Assembly: GCF_024609785.1 (NCBI RefSeq)
Contig: NZ_JANHJQ010000023.1
Coordinates: 1-64,000, forward strand
Length of the DNA: 64,000 nucleotides
Source of the DNA: Pseudalkalibacillus decolorationis
GTDB lineage: Bacteria > Bacillota > Bacilli > Bacillales > Fictibacillaceae
Direction of reading: 5' to 3'
Shown here: positions 43,549-52,182 of the stretch, piece by piece
How positions within the stretch are numbered: the first letter of the stretch is position 1
Layout of the letters: each line of letters begins with the position of its first letter
Made by a program: the position numbers and the translations under genes
The notes under the pieces: generated by a model
Seen by the model: the letters and a program-made list of their open reading frames with translations, nothing else
What the model was told of the DNA's origin: nothing
The model's database searches: none

Positions 43549-45024
43549 CTAAGAAACTTGGCTATCTCCCTCTTCCATTTCAATTGCAGGTTTCCTTGAG
43601 GCGGCACTTACTCCCAATGTCACAGCAATATTGATAAGCAATACGGATAACCCCACATCAAGATCTTTTATTACGTGTGGAAGGGATGGAAATAATGTGG
43701 CAAGTGTCGTATCAGAAGTAGTCGAGTATATGACGAGTAAAATCCCAACAATCATTCCGGCAAAAGCTCCCTGTACAGTAACTGGATTCTTTTTCCACAG
43801 ACTGAAAAACAGTGCCGGGAACAACTGTGCCATGAAACTATAAGCCATAAGATACAACGTAAAAATTGAATTCCCGCCATTAAACGTAAAGTAAAGAGTC
43901 ACTAAAGCTATGACAGGAACCAACATTCGGCTCAATTTCGCCAGCTGATCATCTGATGTATTTGGCTTCCATACCTTATATACATTTTTAGAAAGAATTG
44001 TAGCCATAGCCGTCAACACCAGTGAGCTAGGTATAAGGGCTGCCATAGCCCCTGCTGCCCCAATAACTCCAACGAACCAGGGATCGAATGACATCTTAGC
44101 CATCTTAAATAAAGCTAAATCCACGTCTGGCCCTTTTAAATTCGGAACTTGAAGAATGGCGGAAAAACCAATAAACAGTGAAAAAATGATGATCACTTGA
44201 TAAATCGGCATAATCCCAGCATTCCAACGAAGCGATTTTGGACTTTTTGCAGAGAAAACTCCCGCAAGCATATGAGGGAACATATAGAATGCCAGTGCTG
44301 TCATGATCGTAGCGGAAATAAACCATGAGATACTCAATCCTTGTTCAGGAAATATCAAAAACCCTTGTTTAGCTGTATCGATCGCTTCAAACATTGGTTG
44401 CAAACCTCCGTAATAATGAAGCGGAAAATAAATCCCCATAAAGACGACAACTGCCAAAATCATGATATCTTTCATTACTGCCGTCCATGCTGCGCCATGC
44501 ATACCCGAAGCCGTTACATAAATTGTGATCGCAATTACACCTACAACTATGGCTACATTTGGAGAGATAGAGCCATAGGAAGTCTCCGATACGATAATTC
44601 CTAATCCCTTTAACTGCATGACCAAATAAGGAATAATCGAAATAACACTAATCACCGCCACAAGAACACCTAAAGCTGAGCTATTATACTTTTTCGTATA
44701 AAAATCAGATTGAGATATAACATTATTTGCTTTAGCGTACTTCCAAATTGGCGGCAAGAGCCAGTAAGCGATTACAAAATAGAAACAATTGAAAGCGTAT
44801 AAAGCAGTAGGAATACCAGATGAATAAGCGCCACCACTCGCTCCGAGAAAAGTATAGGTCGTAAACATTTCCCCGGCTATCAAAAAGAAGATCAAGACAC
44901 TGCCGAAACCTCGTCCACCTACAGCCCACTGTTCCAAGCTCATAACCTTACCTTTGCGGGCCCGGACCCCTAACCAAGTACACAAAACAAGAAAGAAAAG
45001 AATAACAAGAAGGGCTGCATTCAT
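43549..45024 (-). CDS. sodium:solute symporter (SSS family) partner of DUF3311
   Basis: The 491-aa protein has 13 hydrophobic stretches and the SSS pattern EQWAVGGRGFGSVLIFFLIAGEMF near the start. Its ATG shares a base with the stop of the DUF3311 gene, as in the B. subtilis yhjC-yhjB pair. Placed in a 2-hydroxy/2-oxo acid cluster, it may import a carboxylate. It is upstream of the TPP enzyme on the same strand. Confidence 0.9.
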   Translation of the reverse strand: MNAALLVILFFLVLCTWLGVRARKGKVMSLEQWAVGGRGFGSVLIFFLIAGEMFTTYTFLGASGGAYSSGIPTALYAFNCFYFVIAYWLLPPIWKYAKANNVISQSDFYTKKYNSSALGVLVAVISVISIIPYLVMQLKGLGIIVSETSYGSISPNVAIVVGVIAITIYVTASGMHGAAWTAVMKDIMILAVVVFMGIYFPLHYYGGLQPMFEAIDTAKQGFLIFPEQGLSISWFISATIMTALAFYMFPHMLAGVFSAKSPKSLRWNAGIMPIYQVIIIFSLFIGFSAILQVPNLKGPDVDLALFKMAKMSFDPWFVGVIGAAGAMAALIPSSLVLTAMATILSKNVYKVWKPNTSDDQLAKLSRMLVPVIALVTLYFTFNGGNSIFTLYLMAYSFMAQLFPALFFSLWKKNPVTVQGAFAGMIVGILLVIYSTTSDTTLATLFPSLPHVIKDLDVGLSVLLINIAVTLGVSAASRKPAIEMEEGDSQVS

Positions 45025-45215
45025 TATTCCTCCCCACCTCTGTTTTCAGGATCAATTTTATTAGTAATGATCAAGAACATAGATGTAAGACAAACCCATA
45101 ATATGGCCCAAAAAAGAACAAATGGCATCCCTAAAACATAAGGTTCCACTCGATTGATCACGACAAGCGAGCCAATTGCTGGTACTACACTTAGCACATA
45201 AACAACTTTCTTCAT
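45024..45215 (-). CDS. DUF3311 small membrane protein
   Basis: The 63-aa protein has two hydrophobic helices (VVYVLSVVPAIGSLVVI and PFVLFWAILWVCLTSMFLI) and a charged tail, matching DUF3311, which is typically encoded just before an SSS symporter. The genes overlap as TAATG. It probably supports assembly or function of the symporter. Confidence 0.88.
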   Translation of the reverse strand: MKKVVYVLSVVPAIGSLVVINRVEPYVLGMPFVLFWAILWVCLTSMFLIITNKIDPENRGGEE

Positions 45216-45320
45216 TTGTTCACCATCCTTATTCTTTGTCTCGTGGATACACCAATAAATTACAAATAAATTTTTCTTTACCTGTTTATCAAAATAATCA
45301 GATAATTTGATGTGTTATTA

Positions 45321-46295
45321 TTACATCGACAGCCCTTTAGTTATTGGATCGTTAACCGCCCAATTCGGTTTTACACCAGTGAGCACTTGATGAACCTGCA
45401 TTGCTGCATGGACAGCCATGCGTATCGAACCTTCCTTCGTCAAAGCTGCATTATGTGGACTGACAATTACATTATCCAATTTAAAAAGAGGATTCCGTTT
45501 TTCGGGAGGTTCAACTTCAAATACATCTACTCCGGCTCCGGCAATTTTGCCCGCTTGCAAAACTTCTACTAAATCATTTTCTTTCACGATTCCACCCCTG
45601 GAAGCGTTAACAAAATAAGCTGAGGATTTCATCCAGGAAAACTCCTTGCTTCCTATTAAACCTTTTGTTGTTTTCGTTAACGGAAGATGAAGGCTGATAA
45701 TATCAGAATTTCTGAATAACCATTCTAAATCTGTTACTATGTCTATCTCCTGGTTCGAGCTTGCTGCCACATAAGGATCGTAACCAATGACTTTCATGTC
45801 AAAGCCTTTAGAAGCCTTTTTTGCCAATATATTTCCGATTCTCCCGAGCCCGATAATGCCCAAAGTCTTGCCCTCCAAGTCCATGCCAAAGAGTTGATTA
45901 CGGATAGCAAAGTTTCCGTTACGCAGCTCTCTGTCAGCTAAGTGTAAGTTTTTGGACAAGGATAGAATCAATGCCATTACATGTTCGGCAACAACATTCG
46001 CATTTGCCTCTGGCGTATTCGTTACATAAATGCCTCGGTCTGTGGCCGCTTCGATATTAATATTATCCAAGCCCACTCCATACTTAGCTATTACCTTAAG
46101 ATTTTCACCTGCTTGAATAACTCTTTTATTGATAACAGCCGTTGATCTCGTTAATACTGCGTCACATTCCTTAATTTCTTCCATAAGAGTTTCTTCAGCC
46201 AAATCAGAGCCTATTTTAACCTTGTATCCTTTCCCTAATAAATAATTTTTCCCCTCTTCCTCAATATCTTGTGGTATATACACTAAATAACTCAC
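45321..46295 (-). CDS. D-2-hydroxyacid dehydrogenase (SerA-like)
   Basis: The 324-aa protein has the NAD-binding GKTLGIIGLGRIGNILAKKA and the active-site Arg in FVNASRGGIVKE, Glu in DVFEVEPPE and His in VSPHNAALTKEG. It interconverts 2-hydroxy and 2-oxo acids. I chose GTG 46295, after AGAGGGGG; an in-frame TTG at 46328 is preceded only by a poorly spaced site. It is the first gene after the sigma-54 promoter. In the cluster it would make the 2-oxo acid from an imported hydroxy acid. Confidence 0.88.
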   Translation of the reverse strand: MSYLVYIPQDIEEEGKNYLLGKGYKVKIGSDLAEETLMEEIKECDAVLTRSTAVINKRVIQAGENLKVIAKYGVGLDNINIEAATDRGIYVTNTPEANANVVAEHVMALILSLSKNLHLADRELRNGNFAIRNQLFGMDLEGKTLGIIGLGRIGNILAKKASKGFDMKVIGYDPYVAASSNQEIDIVTDLEWLFRNSDIISLHLPLTKTTKGLIGSKEFSWMKSSAYFVNASRGGIVKENDLVEVLQAGKIAGAGVDVFEVEPPEKRNPLFKLDNVIVSPHNAALTKEGSIRMAVHAAMQVHQVLTGVKPNWAVNDPITKGLSM

Positions 46296-46369
46296 ATAAC
46301 CCCCTCTTTCATTTAAACTGCTATCCAACCTTTAACGAAAAATCAATCCCAGCTCTTTGTCTATATGAT

Positions 46370-46385
46370 TGCAATAATCGTGCCA
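46370..46385 (-). promoter_or_regulatory. sigma-54 (-24/-12) promoter of the hydroxyacid/2-oxo acid operon
   Basis: Minus strand TGGCACGATTATTGCA is a perfect TGGCAC-N5-TTGCA with 10 nt between GG and GC. Transcription would start near 46359, 64 nt before the GTG of the dehydrogenase. A sigma-54 activator gene is directly upstream. Confidence 0.92.
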
Positions 46386-46452
46386 ACATTAAGAAATATC
46401 AGTCTACTAAGAAAAAAGCCAGTTTGTTCTCAATTGAGCCTTAAATAAAGTT

Positions 46453-46483
46453 AACAATTTGTTTCGTAATGAAACGAATTGTT
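46453..46483. promoter_or_regulatory. imperfect palindrome, probable activator (UAS) site
   Basis: AACAATTTGTTTCGTAATGAAACGAATTGTT (given in halves: AACAATTTGTTTCGTA / ATGAAACGAATTGTT) has 13 of 15 bp paired. The centre is about 110 bp upstream of the sigma-54 start. Another GTTTCATTTA half-site follows at 46491, inside the regulator end. Confidence 0.68.
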
Positions 46484-46493
46484 CCATAGTGTT

Positions 46494-48419
46494 TCATTTA
46501 GTTTCAATATCCCATTTTTTTATTTTTCTCCATAAAGTTGTGCGGCTTATTCCTAACTTAGAGGCAGCTTTTCCCATGTTATAGTTAACCTCTTTTAATG
46601 TCTGGAGAATTCTTTCACGTTCGGATACTCCATGTGATAGATTCCCTTCTACCTCTTGATTCAGCCATATCTTTTCTTCACTCTTATTCGGAAAATATTT
46701 TTCGATATCATACACATCAATAATCTTGTCTTTATAGAGAACGCTCAATCGCTCACAGAAGTTTTGTAATTGGCGAACATTTCCTTCCCAATTTTCTTCA
46801 CTCAGTTTTTTCTTGGCAGCATCCGTAATCATAATGTGTTTTGGACCTGAAATACCGTTCTGAATAAAGGCATTCACCAATAGCGGAATGTCTTCTCTAC
46901 GTTCCCGAAGTGGAGGCAATACAAGGTCCAGTACACTTAGGCGGTAATACAAATCCTCCCGAAAGTCAGTGCTTTTGACCATTTGAATGAGGTTTTTGTT
47001 CGTTGCCGCTATGATCCTCACATCGACCGGAATAACCTTATCATCACCGATGCGCATAATTTCCCGCTCCTGCAGGACCCGAAGCAGCCGGCTTTGCAAT
47101 TTCGGCGAGATTTCTCCGATTTCATCTAAAAAAATCGTACCTCTATGCGCCAGTTCAAAAAACCCTGGCTTTCCTCCTTTCATTGCTCCCGTGAAAGCTC
47201 CTTCAACGTAACCGAAAAGCTCACTTTCCAATAAATCTTCAGGGAGCGCAGCACAATTAATGGCTACAAACGGGTTGTTTTTCCGCTTGCTCTGATTATG
47301 TATGCTCTGAGCGAATATTTCCTTGCCAGTCCCAGTTTCTCCAATAATAAGAATGTTTGAATCTACTTCACTATATCGTTTAGCCATTTCAATCGTCTTT
47401 TTAATTTCAGAACTACGAAACAAGATATCATCAAATGTGTACTTAGTCACGTGTCCACGTAAATGAATCTTCTTTCGGATTTTCCCTTCCATCTCCTGAA
47501 TACCTGTGATATCTTGAAAGGCTACCATATCCCCCACTTTTTTACTCTTCAAAAACACTCCAACTTTTTTTACGGATAATTGAATGGATTTGTAGGCAAC
47601 AATATCTTCCTGATATTCATCGTCACTTAGCAGCATATTACGAAATTTCCCTTGTTTAACTATGTCGTATATAGAATTTCCAATTAAACTCCCCTTTGAA
47701 ATGGATAATATCTCCCGAGCGGCCGTATTAAATACAGAAACTTGCCCATTTAAATCTACGGCTATAACTCCTTCATAGGCATAATTAAGAAGCGTTTGGT
47801 AGCGCTCAGCCTTCTCCTGCTCCCTTCTGCTGACAAGAGCTACTCTCTTCGCCTCGATCAACGCCTGGCGAAATGATTCCTTTCCAGTCTCAACTAGAAT
47901 GGCTCCTAATCCTATCTCATCGGCATATTTACACGTACTCAATCCACTTAGTACCACCTCACAGCCATCATTGGCAGCTAAATCTACTAAACTAGCTGAA
48001 GACTCGATATCATTTAAAATATAGGACTGGATAGGAAAATCAACGATGTCCGCAAGATTTTCTACTCCATAAATCATATTTGAAGCTCCTATAACAGCGA
48101 CTTTTTTTCTACCAAAACGTGCTTTACAATCATACAAACACCGAATGAGATCAATTCCTTGTACAGGTATATCAACAACAGGAATATTTTCATTGCTTTC
48201 TTTTAAAAGTTTGGTAACCAATCCTCTTGAGATGATCACATCGGCATCGAGCTTTAGCTTCCCAATCTGATCAGCGGCTACCACCACTTCTTCTAATTCA
48301 AACTTCACCGATTCATTATTCTTATTCTCCATTTCTTCTAACAAAATGAAATTTTCAAATCTTTCAAAAGCATCGGTAATATACCCTTTGATCGGAACAA
48401 CGAGTTTAATTTGAATCAA
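46494..48419 (-). CDS. PrpR-like sigma-54-dependent activator
   Basis: The 641-aa protein has a PrpR_N-type sensor domain (about 1-190, with RFGRKKVAVIGASNMIYG), a PAS domain (about 205-300), the AAA+ domain (Walker A GETGTGKE, the canonical GAFTGA loop, Walker B GTIFLDEIGEI) and a Fis-type HTH (NMGKAASKLGISRTTLWRKI). TTG 48419, 8 nt after GGAGG, fits best, though an ATG 30 bp upstream is in frame. The PrpR_N domain usually binds a small organic ligand. The perfect -24/-12 promoter and palindrome right after its stop make it the activator of the hydroxyacid dehydrogenase operon. Confidence 0.9.
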   Translation of the reverse strand: MIQIKLVVPIKGYITDAFERFENFILLEEMENKNNESVKFELEEVVVAADQIGKLKLDADVIISRGLVTKLLKESNENIPVVDIPVQGIDLIRCLYDCKARFGRKKVAVIGASNMIYGVENLADIVDFPIQSYILNDIESSASLVDLAANDGCEVVLSGLSTCKYADEIGLGAILVETGKESFRQALIEAKRVALVSRREQEKAERYQTLLNYAYEGVIAVDLNGQVSVFNTAAREILSISKGSLIGNSIYDIVKQGKFRNMLLSDDEYQEDIVAYKSIQLSVKKVGVFLKSKKVGDMVAFQDITGIQEMEGKIRKKIHLRGHVTKYTFDDILFRSSEIKKTIEMAKRYSEVDSNILIIGETGTGKEIFAQSIHNQSKRKNNPFVAINCAALPEDLLESELFGYVEGAFTGAMKGGKPGFFELAHRGTIFLDEIGEISPKLQSRLLRVLQEREIMRIGDDKVIPVDVRIIAATNKNLIQMVKSTDFREDLYYRLSVLDLVLPPLRERREDIPLLVNAFIQNGISGPKHIMITDAAKKKLSEENWEGNVRQLQNFCERLSVLYKDKIIDVYDIEKYFPNKSEEKIWLNQEVEGNLSHGVSERERILQTLKEVNYNMGKAASKLGISRTTLWRKIKKWDIETK

Positions 48420-48475
48420 AACAATCACCTCCAACGACATTAAAATCATTTTGGTTTATATACAAGGGTTTGCTT

Positions 48476-48566
48476 AAAGAAAACTTGGCAAAACCAAGCC
48501 TTTGGCGCCGGCTGAGCCTTAGTTGCGCTTATACTATAGAAAGTATTTTTATACTTTCTTAACGTG
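48476..48566. repeat. interspersed repeat family C, copy 1
   Basis: AAAGAAAACTTGGCAAAACC begins a segment ending in TTGCGCTTATAC, then TATACTTTCTTAACGTG at 48550-48566. It resembles 49024-49084. The 17-mer TATACTTTCTTAACGTG also stands at 36002-36018 and 49008-49024. Confidence 0.75.
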
Positions 48567-48651
48567 TAAACAAAAGTGACAGAGGGGATTATGTTTTCAT
48601 CGACAGGATACACAACTAAACTTGTAAAGTTGTTAATAGAAATAAACATCA

Positions 48652-48816
48652 TCACTTTTCGAGATGTCTCTTCATAAAGTGGAGTAAAGTTTGTCCTTGT
48701 GATGTTAAAATAACACCTTTTCCAGAACAACTATCACATTTGTTATCTTTTATGACTCTTTCCCCTTTGCAGGTAGGACAGGTTATTTCTAAATCATCCG
48801 TAGCTATAATCATCAT
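48652..48816 (-). CDS. rtpA: anti-TRAP protein (inhibitor of tryptophan RNA-binding attenuation protein)
   Basis: The 54-aa protein (ATG 48816, 8 nt after AAGGAGG) reads MMIIATDDLEITCPTC and ends GKGVILTSQGQTLLHFMKR. This matches B. subtilis RtpA (53 aa) almost residue by residue in its fixed parts. Cys13, 16, 27 and 30 form the zinc-binding site. AT binds TRAP and blocks its RNA binding, raising trp gene expression when charged tRNA-Trp is low. The gene has a tRNA-Trp T-box far upstream, as in B. subtilis, but a repeat-filled spacer lies between them. A longer reading with 14 extra residues from a TTG is less likely. Confidence 0.93.
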   Translation of the reverse strand: MMIIATDDLEITCPTCKGERVIKDNKCDSCSGKGVILTSQGQTLLHFMKRHLEK

Positions 48817-48870
48817 CGCTTGCTCCTCCTTCTTTAATATCCAAGAACCTCCAAACAATATTTTTCAAAT

Positions 48871-49023
48871 AAGAAAAGCACAAGCGCCCTGGTTAGCCCC
48901 GAAGGTCACTGGAAGGCCAACGAGGAGGCTGTCGCCGCCGCAGGAGGACTGAAGTGATCAAGGGGTTGGGCGCTGGAGCTAGACATTGCATCTATGCATC
49001 CGAATTTTATACTTTCTTAACGT
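48871..49023. repeat. interspersed repeat family B, copy 2
   Basis: Begins AAGAAAAGCACAAGCGCCCT and runs to GGCGCTGGAGCTAGACATTG, then TATACTTTCTTAACGTG. Same orientation as 41607-41757. It lies between the T-box leader and rtpA. Confidence 0.8.
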
Positions 49024-49084
49024 GTAAAGAAAACTTGGCTCAGCCAAGCCTTGGCGCTGGCTGAGCCCTAGCTGCACTTATACT
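49024..49084. repeat. interspersed repeat family C, copy 2
   Basis: Contains CTTGGCTCAGCCAAGCC, a small hairpin, then TTGGCGCTGGCTGAGCCCTA and GCACTTATAC. Close match of 48476-48534. It also separates the T-box from rtpA. Confidence 0.75.
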
Positions 49085-49159
49085 TAGGACTTAAACTTTT
49101 CCTCAACGTCGATTTACTTCCAGCTGAAAAGTTATCCTTTCTTAACGTATAAACAAAAA

Positions 49160-49425
49160 GGGTCCCTCGTCCAAAAAAGGACGAGAAACCCGTGGTGCCA
49201 CCTTCATTCATTTACCGATAGTAAACGCACTTAACCGTACAGAAACTAGTTTTGTTTCGATACTTTGTCTCTTTTATCGGTAAGACTCTCCGCCAGAACC
49301 TACTAAAAATTGTTCAGTTTGGTAGCTCAGAAGCCCATTCAACATTAGTTTCACACTGATTTCCACCATCCATCAGCTCTCTGGAGTGTTCCTAAAATTT
49401 ACTCTTCTTCATCATTGCATTCGTT
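49160..49425 (-). promoter_or_regulatory. T-box leader, tRNA-Trp specific
   Basis: On the minus strand the specifier loop reads GAATGGGCTTCTGAG, with TGG (Trp; 49335-49337) in the codon position before the conserved TGAG side. AGAGAGCTGATGG and GGTGGAAATCAG of stem I are visible. The T-box sequence AGGTGGCACCACG is at 49191-49203, and it is followed by the terminator GGGTTTCTCGTCC / GGACGAGGGACCC plus TTTTTG (49160-49191). It would read through when tRNA-Trp is uncharged. Downstream on the same strand the first gene is rtpA, 344 nt away. Confidence 0.93.
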
Positions 49426-49439
49426 TATTAGTTTTTACC

Positions 49440-49468
49440 ATTCTAAAATATGGATAGAAAAAGGTCAA
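49440..49468 (-). promoter_or_regulatory. sigma-A promoter of the T-box leader
   Basis: Minus strand TTGACC (49463-49468), 17 nt, TAGAAT (49440-49445). The start would be about 7 nt further on, fitting the T-box 5' end. Confidence 0.75.
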
Positions 49469-49508
49469 GATAGTTGTAAATTATTCTTAGAATGCACCCT
49501 TTTTAGGA

Positions 49509-50333
49509 TTATCTATGATTCATTTCGCTAGGTATGGGACCTTTACGTTCGTTACGGTCGAGTGAATCAATCTTCTCCATTTCCTTCTGATTGAGTTCGA
49601 AGTCAAACACATCAAAGTTTTCTTCAATACGTGAAGGAGTTACTGATTTTGGAATGACGATTGTCTCGTTTTGGAGATGCCAACGAATAATGACCTGTGC
49701 AGGAGTCTTCCCATGATCCTTCGCAATAGCCTGGATGTCGTCGTTTTTCAAAACTTCGCCACCTTGCATGAGTGGACTCCATGCTTCCACATAAATGTCA
49801 TTTTTACCACCGAAGTGTTTGAGTTCTTGCTGGGCCAAAAATGGATGACACTCGATTTGGTTCAGGACTGGTGTTATCTCACATTCATCAAGTAAACGTT
49901 GTAAATGATCCTGGTCAAAATTACAGACACCAATCGCTTTTACACGACCATCATGATACAGTTTTTCAAGCGCTTTATAGGTTTCAACATACTCGTCATA
50001 TTCGGGAGTAGGCCAATGAACCAAGTACAAATCGACATAATCGAGGCCTAGCTTTTCCAGACTTTCATCAAATGCTTTCAGTGTATTTTCATAGCCCTGG
50101 TCTGTATTCCAAACCTTCGTGGTAATAAACAATTCATCACGGGGAACACTGCTTTGTTTAAGCGCTTCACCTACTCCGCGTTCATTGCCATAGATTGCAG
50201 CAGTATCAATCGAACGATAACCAACCTCAAGCGCTTTCTTTACCACAGATATGGCGTCTTCTTCCTCAACCTGCCAAACACCAAAACCTAATTGTGGCAT
50301 CTTTAGTCCATTATTTAGCGTTACAAATTGCAC
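49509..50333 (-). CDS. aldo/keto reductase
   Basis: The 274-aa protein shows the AKR tetrad: Asp43 and Tyr48 in SIDTAAIYGNERG, Lys at about 75 in FITTKVWN and His at about 106 in LYLVHWPTPEYDE. The phosphate-binding IVIPKSVTPSRIEENF is near the C-terminus. It reduces aldehydes or ketones with NADPH, with unknown specificity (similar to YtbE/YvgN class). GTG 50333 follows AAGGAG. It stands alone between the T-box promoter and a repeat. Confidence 0.92.
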   Translation of the reverse strand: MQFVTLNNGLKMPQLGFGVWQVEEEDAISVVKKALEVGYRSIDTAAIYGNERGVGEALKQSSVPRDELFITTKVWNTDQGYENTLKAFDESLEKLGLDYVDLYLVHWPTPEYDEYVETYKALEKLYHDGRVKAIGVCNFDQDHLQRLLDECEITPVLNQIECHPFLAQQELKHFGGKNDIYVEAWSPLMQGGEVLKNDDIQAIAKDHGKTPAQVIIRWHLQNETIVIPKSVTPSRIEENFDVFDFELNQKEMEKIDSLDRNERKGPIPSEMNHR

Positions 50334-50414
50334 GATTAATCGCTCCTTTTCCCATTTAAGATTACAAGTAGTTTATCATAGTAAAGTCTTAATCCTCCTT
50401 CCAGACGACTTGAT

Positions 50415-50755
50415 TATAGAGGTTGTTCAAAAAGTCCGGGAAAAATTACTGTCGAATTTCTTCGTTTCTGGACCTCTCCGGACTTGCACACGGACGTGCT
50501 GACTTCGACGTTTTCACAGGACGTGAAGTAGTTAGTCGAAGTTCCATATGTACCTGCGTCTACTAGTTGAGGCTAGCAGATAGCTTCCTCGGTACAACTC
50601 GTAGCTTTTAAGCAGGTATCGCTCGTCGTTCCGCTCCTCAAGACTTTCGCGCCTCGGCCTCACACGATGTGAGTCAGTTCAACGTTGTCACAGGACGTGA
50701 CGAATTTAGTTGAACTTCAGATTTTACGGCTCTTTTTATCCTCCTTTTTATACGC
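50415..50755 (+). repeat. interspersed repeat family A, copy 2, long form
   Basis: Begins TATAGAGGTTGTTCAAAAAG and ends TTTTTATCCTCCTTTTTATA, the same ends as 15381-15532 in opposite orientation. The middle has two similar blocks with CACAGGACGTGA (about 50515 and 50690), an internal duplication. No ORF. It fills most of the 50334-50894 gap. Confidence 0.7.
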
Positions 50756-50894
50756 ACTTATATGTATTTATTTTGACTTGAATGAATAACACGATTCTTA
50801 GATAAACTCTTTAAAGTAACCCCTGATATGTTCAAAAGCATAAGGGAATAATCATAAAATACATAAAGATGATCGATCAAATAGGAGACTCCGA

Positions 50895-51841
50895 ATGAGC
50901 AGAATAAAGGTAATGAAAAAAGTTGTAGAGCGTCTGTCACGCTGGGAAAAACCCTTGAGTTTCACACCCCTGTCGAAAAGACCCCAGATATCAAAGCATA
51001 CTTAGATTACTATGGCTTTAACTTAGAAAGTGTTGACCTTCATTTTGGAAAGATTGAGATTGACGGGACCAAAATAATGGTACAAATTTATTCGCCAAAA
51101 GAGAGTAAAGGCACCGTTTTTTTATTGCACGGTTATTTAGACCATGTCGGAAGTTTAAGAAACATGATTCAATATTTAAATACACTTAATTATACCGTGA
51201 TCAGTTATGATTCACAGGGCCACGGACTTTCAGAGGGAGAATCGGCTTCAGTCGATGATTTTTCCGATTATGTTTTTACGTTGGAACAATTAGTGCAGAG
51301 GGCAAGGGATGAAATGTCTGCTCCATTTTATGTTATCGGTCACAGTACTGGTGGCGCCATAGCAATCAATTATGTGTTAAAACACCGCAATCATCATTTC
51401 AATAAAATTGTGTTGGTCGCACCACTTATAAGATCAAATCATTGGTATTTGACAAAATTAGGTTTTTATCTTGCGAGACCATTTCCATTTCTTGATGACA
51501 TTCACAGAAACTTTCGAGAGAATTCTTCCAACAAAAAATACCTGACTTTTACAAAAAAAGACCCTTTGCAACCAAATGCGATTCCCCTAGAATGGCTAGA
51601 ATCACTGATTGAATGGAACGTAAAAATACAAACATATAGTCCGACAAACGCTGATACATGTATCATCCAAGGAAACAAGGATAAGACCGTAGATTGGAAA
51701 TATAATCTTGCATTTATCAAAGAAAAGTTCCATCTCTTACAAGTATTTCATATCAAAAACGGCAGGCATGCATTGTTTAATGAGAAGAAACAAATTCAAG
51801 AAGAAGTCTTTGCAAAGATTCGTCAATTCATCCATTCTTGA
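50895..51841 (+). pseudogene. alpha/beta hydrolase (lysophospholipase-like), frameshifted
   Basis: ATG 50895 with AGGAG 7 nt upstream opens MSRIKVMKKVVERLSRWEK. The frame then leaves the family pattern. One frame on, the sequence EFHTPVEKTPDIKAYLDYYG continues to the main domain from 51077: VFLLHGYLDHVGSLRNMIQY, the nucleophile elbow GHSTGGA, and the late GRHALFNE with His. The total length of 947 bp is one base short of a whole number of codons, so a single base is missing near 50948-50956. The internal ATG 51077 has no ribosome site. Either a real mutation or a sequencing slip in a GGGAAAAACCC stretch. Confidence 0.75.
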
Positions 51842-52128
51842 AAGGGGAGTTATTTCCAAAAGATGAATTTCACTTAGAAATATTATGGCTTATCTGGGGA
51901 GAACGAAACTTCACTTCATAGAATCTCATTGCTTTAGGCACACCTTTTATATCAAGGATCCCGTTTACGATGAGCTGTCTCATTCTATATTCAATACTAC
52001 AAGGAAAAAAGGATAGTTTTTTTAAACAGCGAGAAACCACATTTTTTGTTGATAAATTGCGGCTGGTTCAAAAATGTTGTTTTCTTTCAATAATTTGTTC
52101 ATGGTTGAACCAAAAATAGATTATAAAA
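51842..52128. other. intergenic, no gene recognised
   Basis: AT-rich spacer with a weak GGTTCA / TGAACC dyad (about 52068-52110). I see no gene, promoter or known RNA here. Confidence 0.5.
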
Positions 52129-52182
52129 AAGGTGATTCAATCTTCAACAATCGCACCCTATAGTTGAAGAAGGGTTCACCTT
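52129..52182. terminator. bidirectional terminator between hydrolase and NUDIX genes
   Basis: Nested arms AAGGTGA / TTCACCTT and CTTCAAC / GTTGAAG, with TTATTTTC on the plus side and TTTTTTATAATC on the minus side. It overlaps the NUDIX stop codon. Confidence 0.65.
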
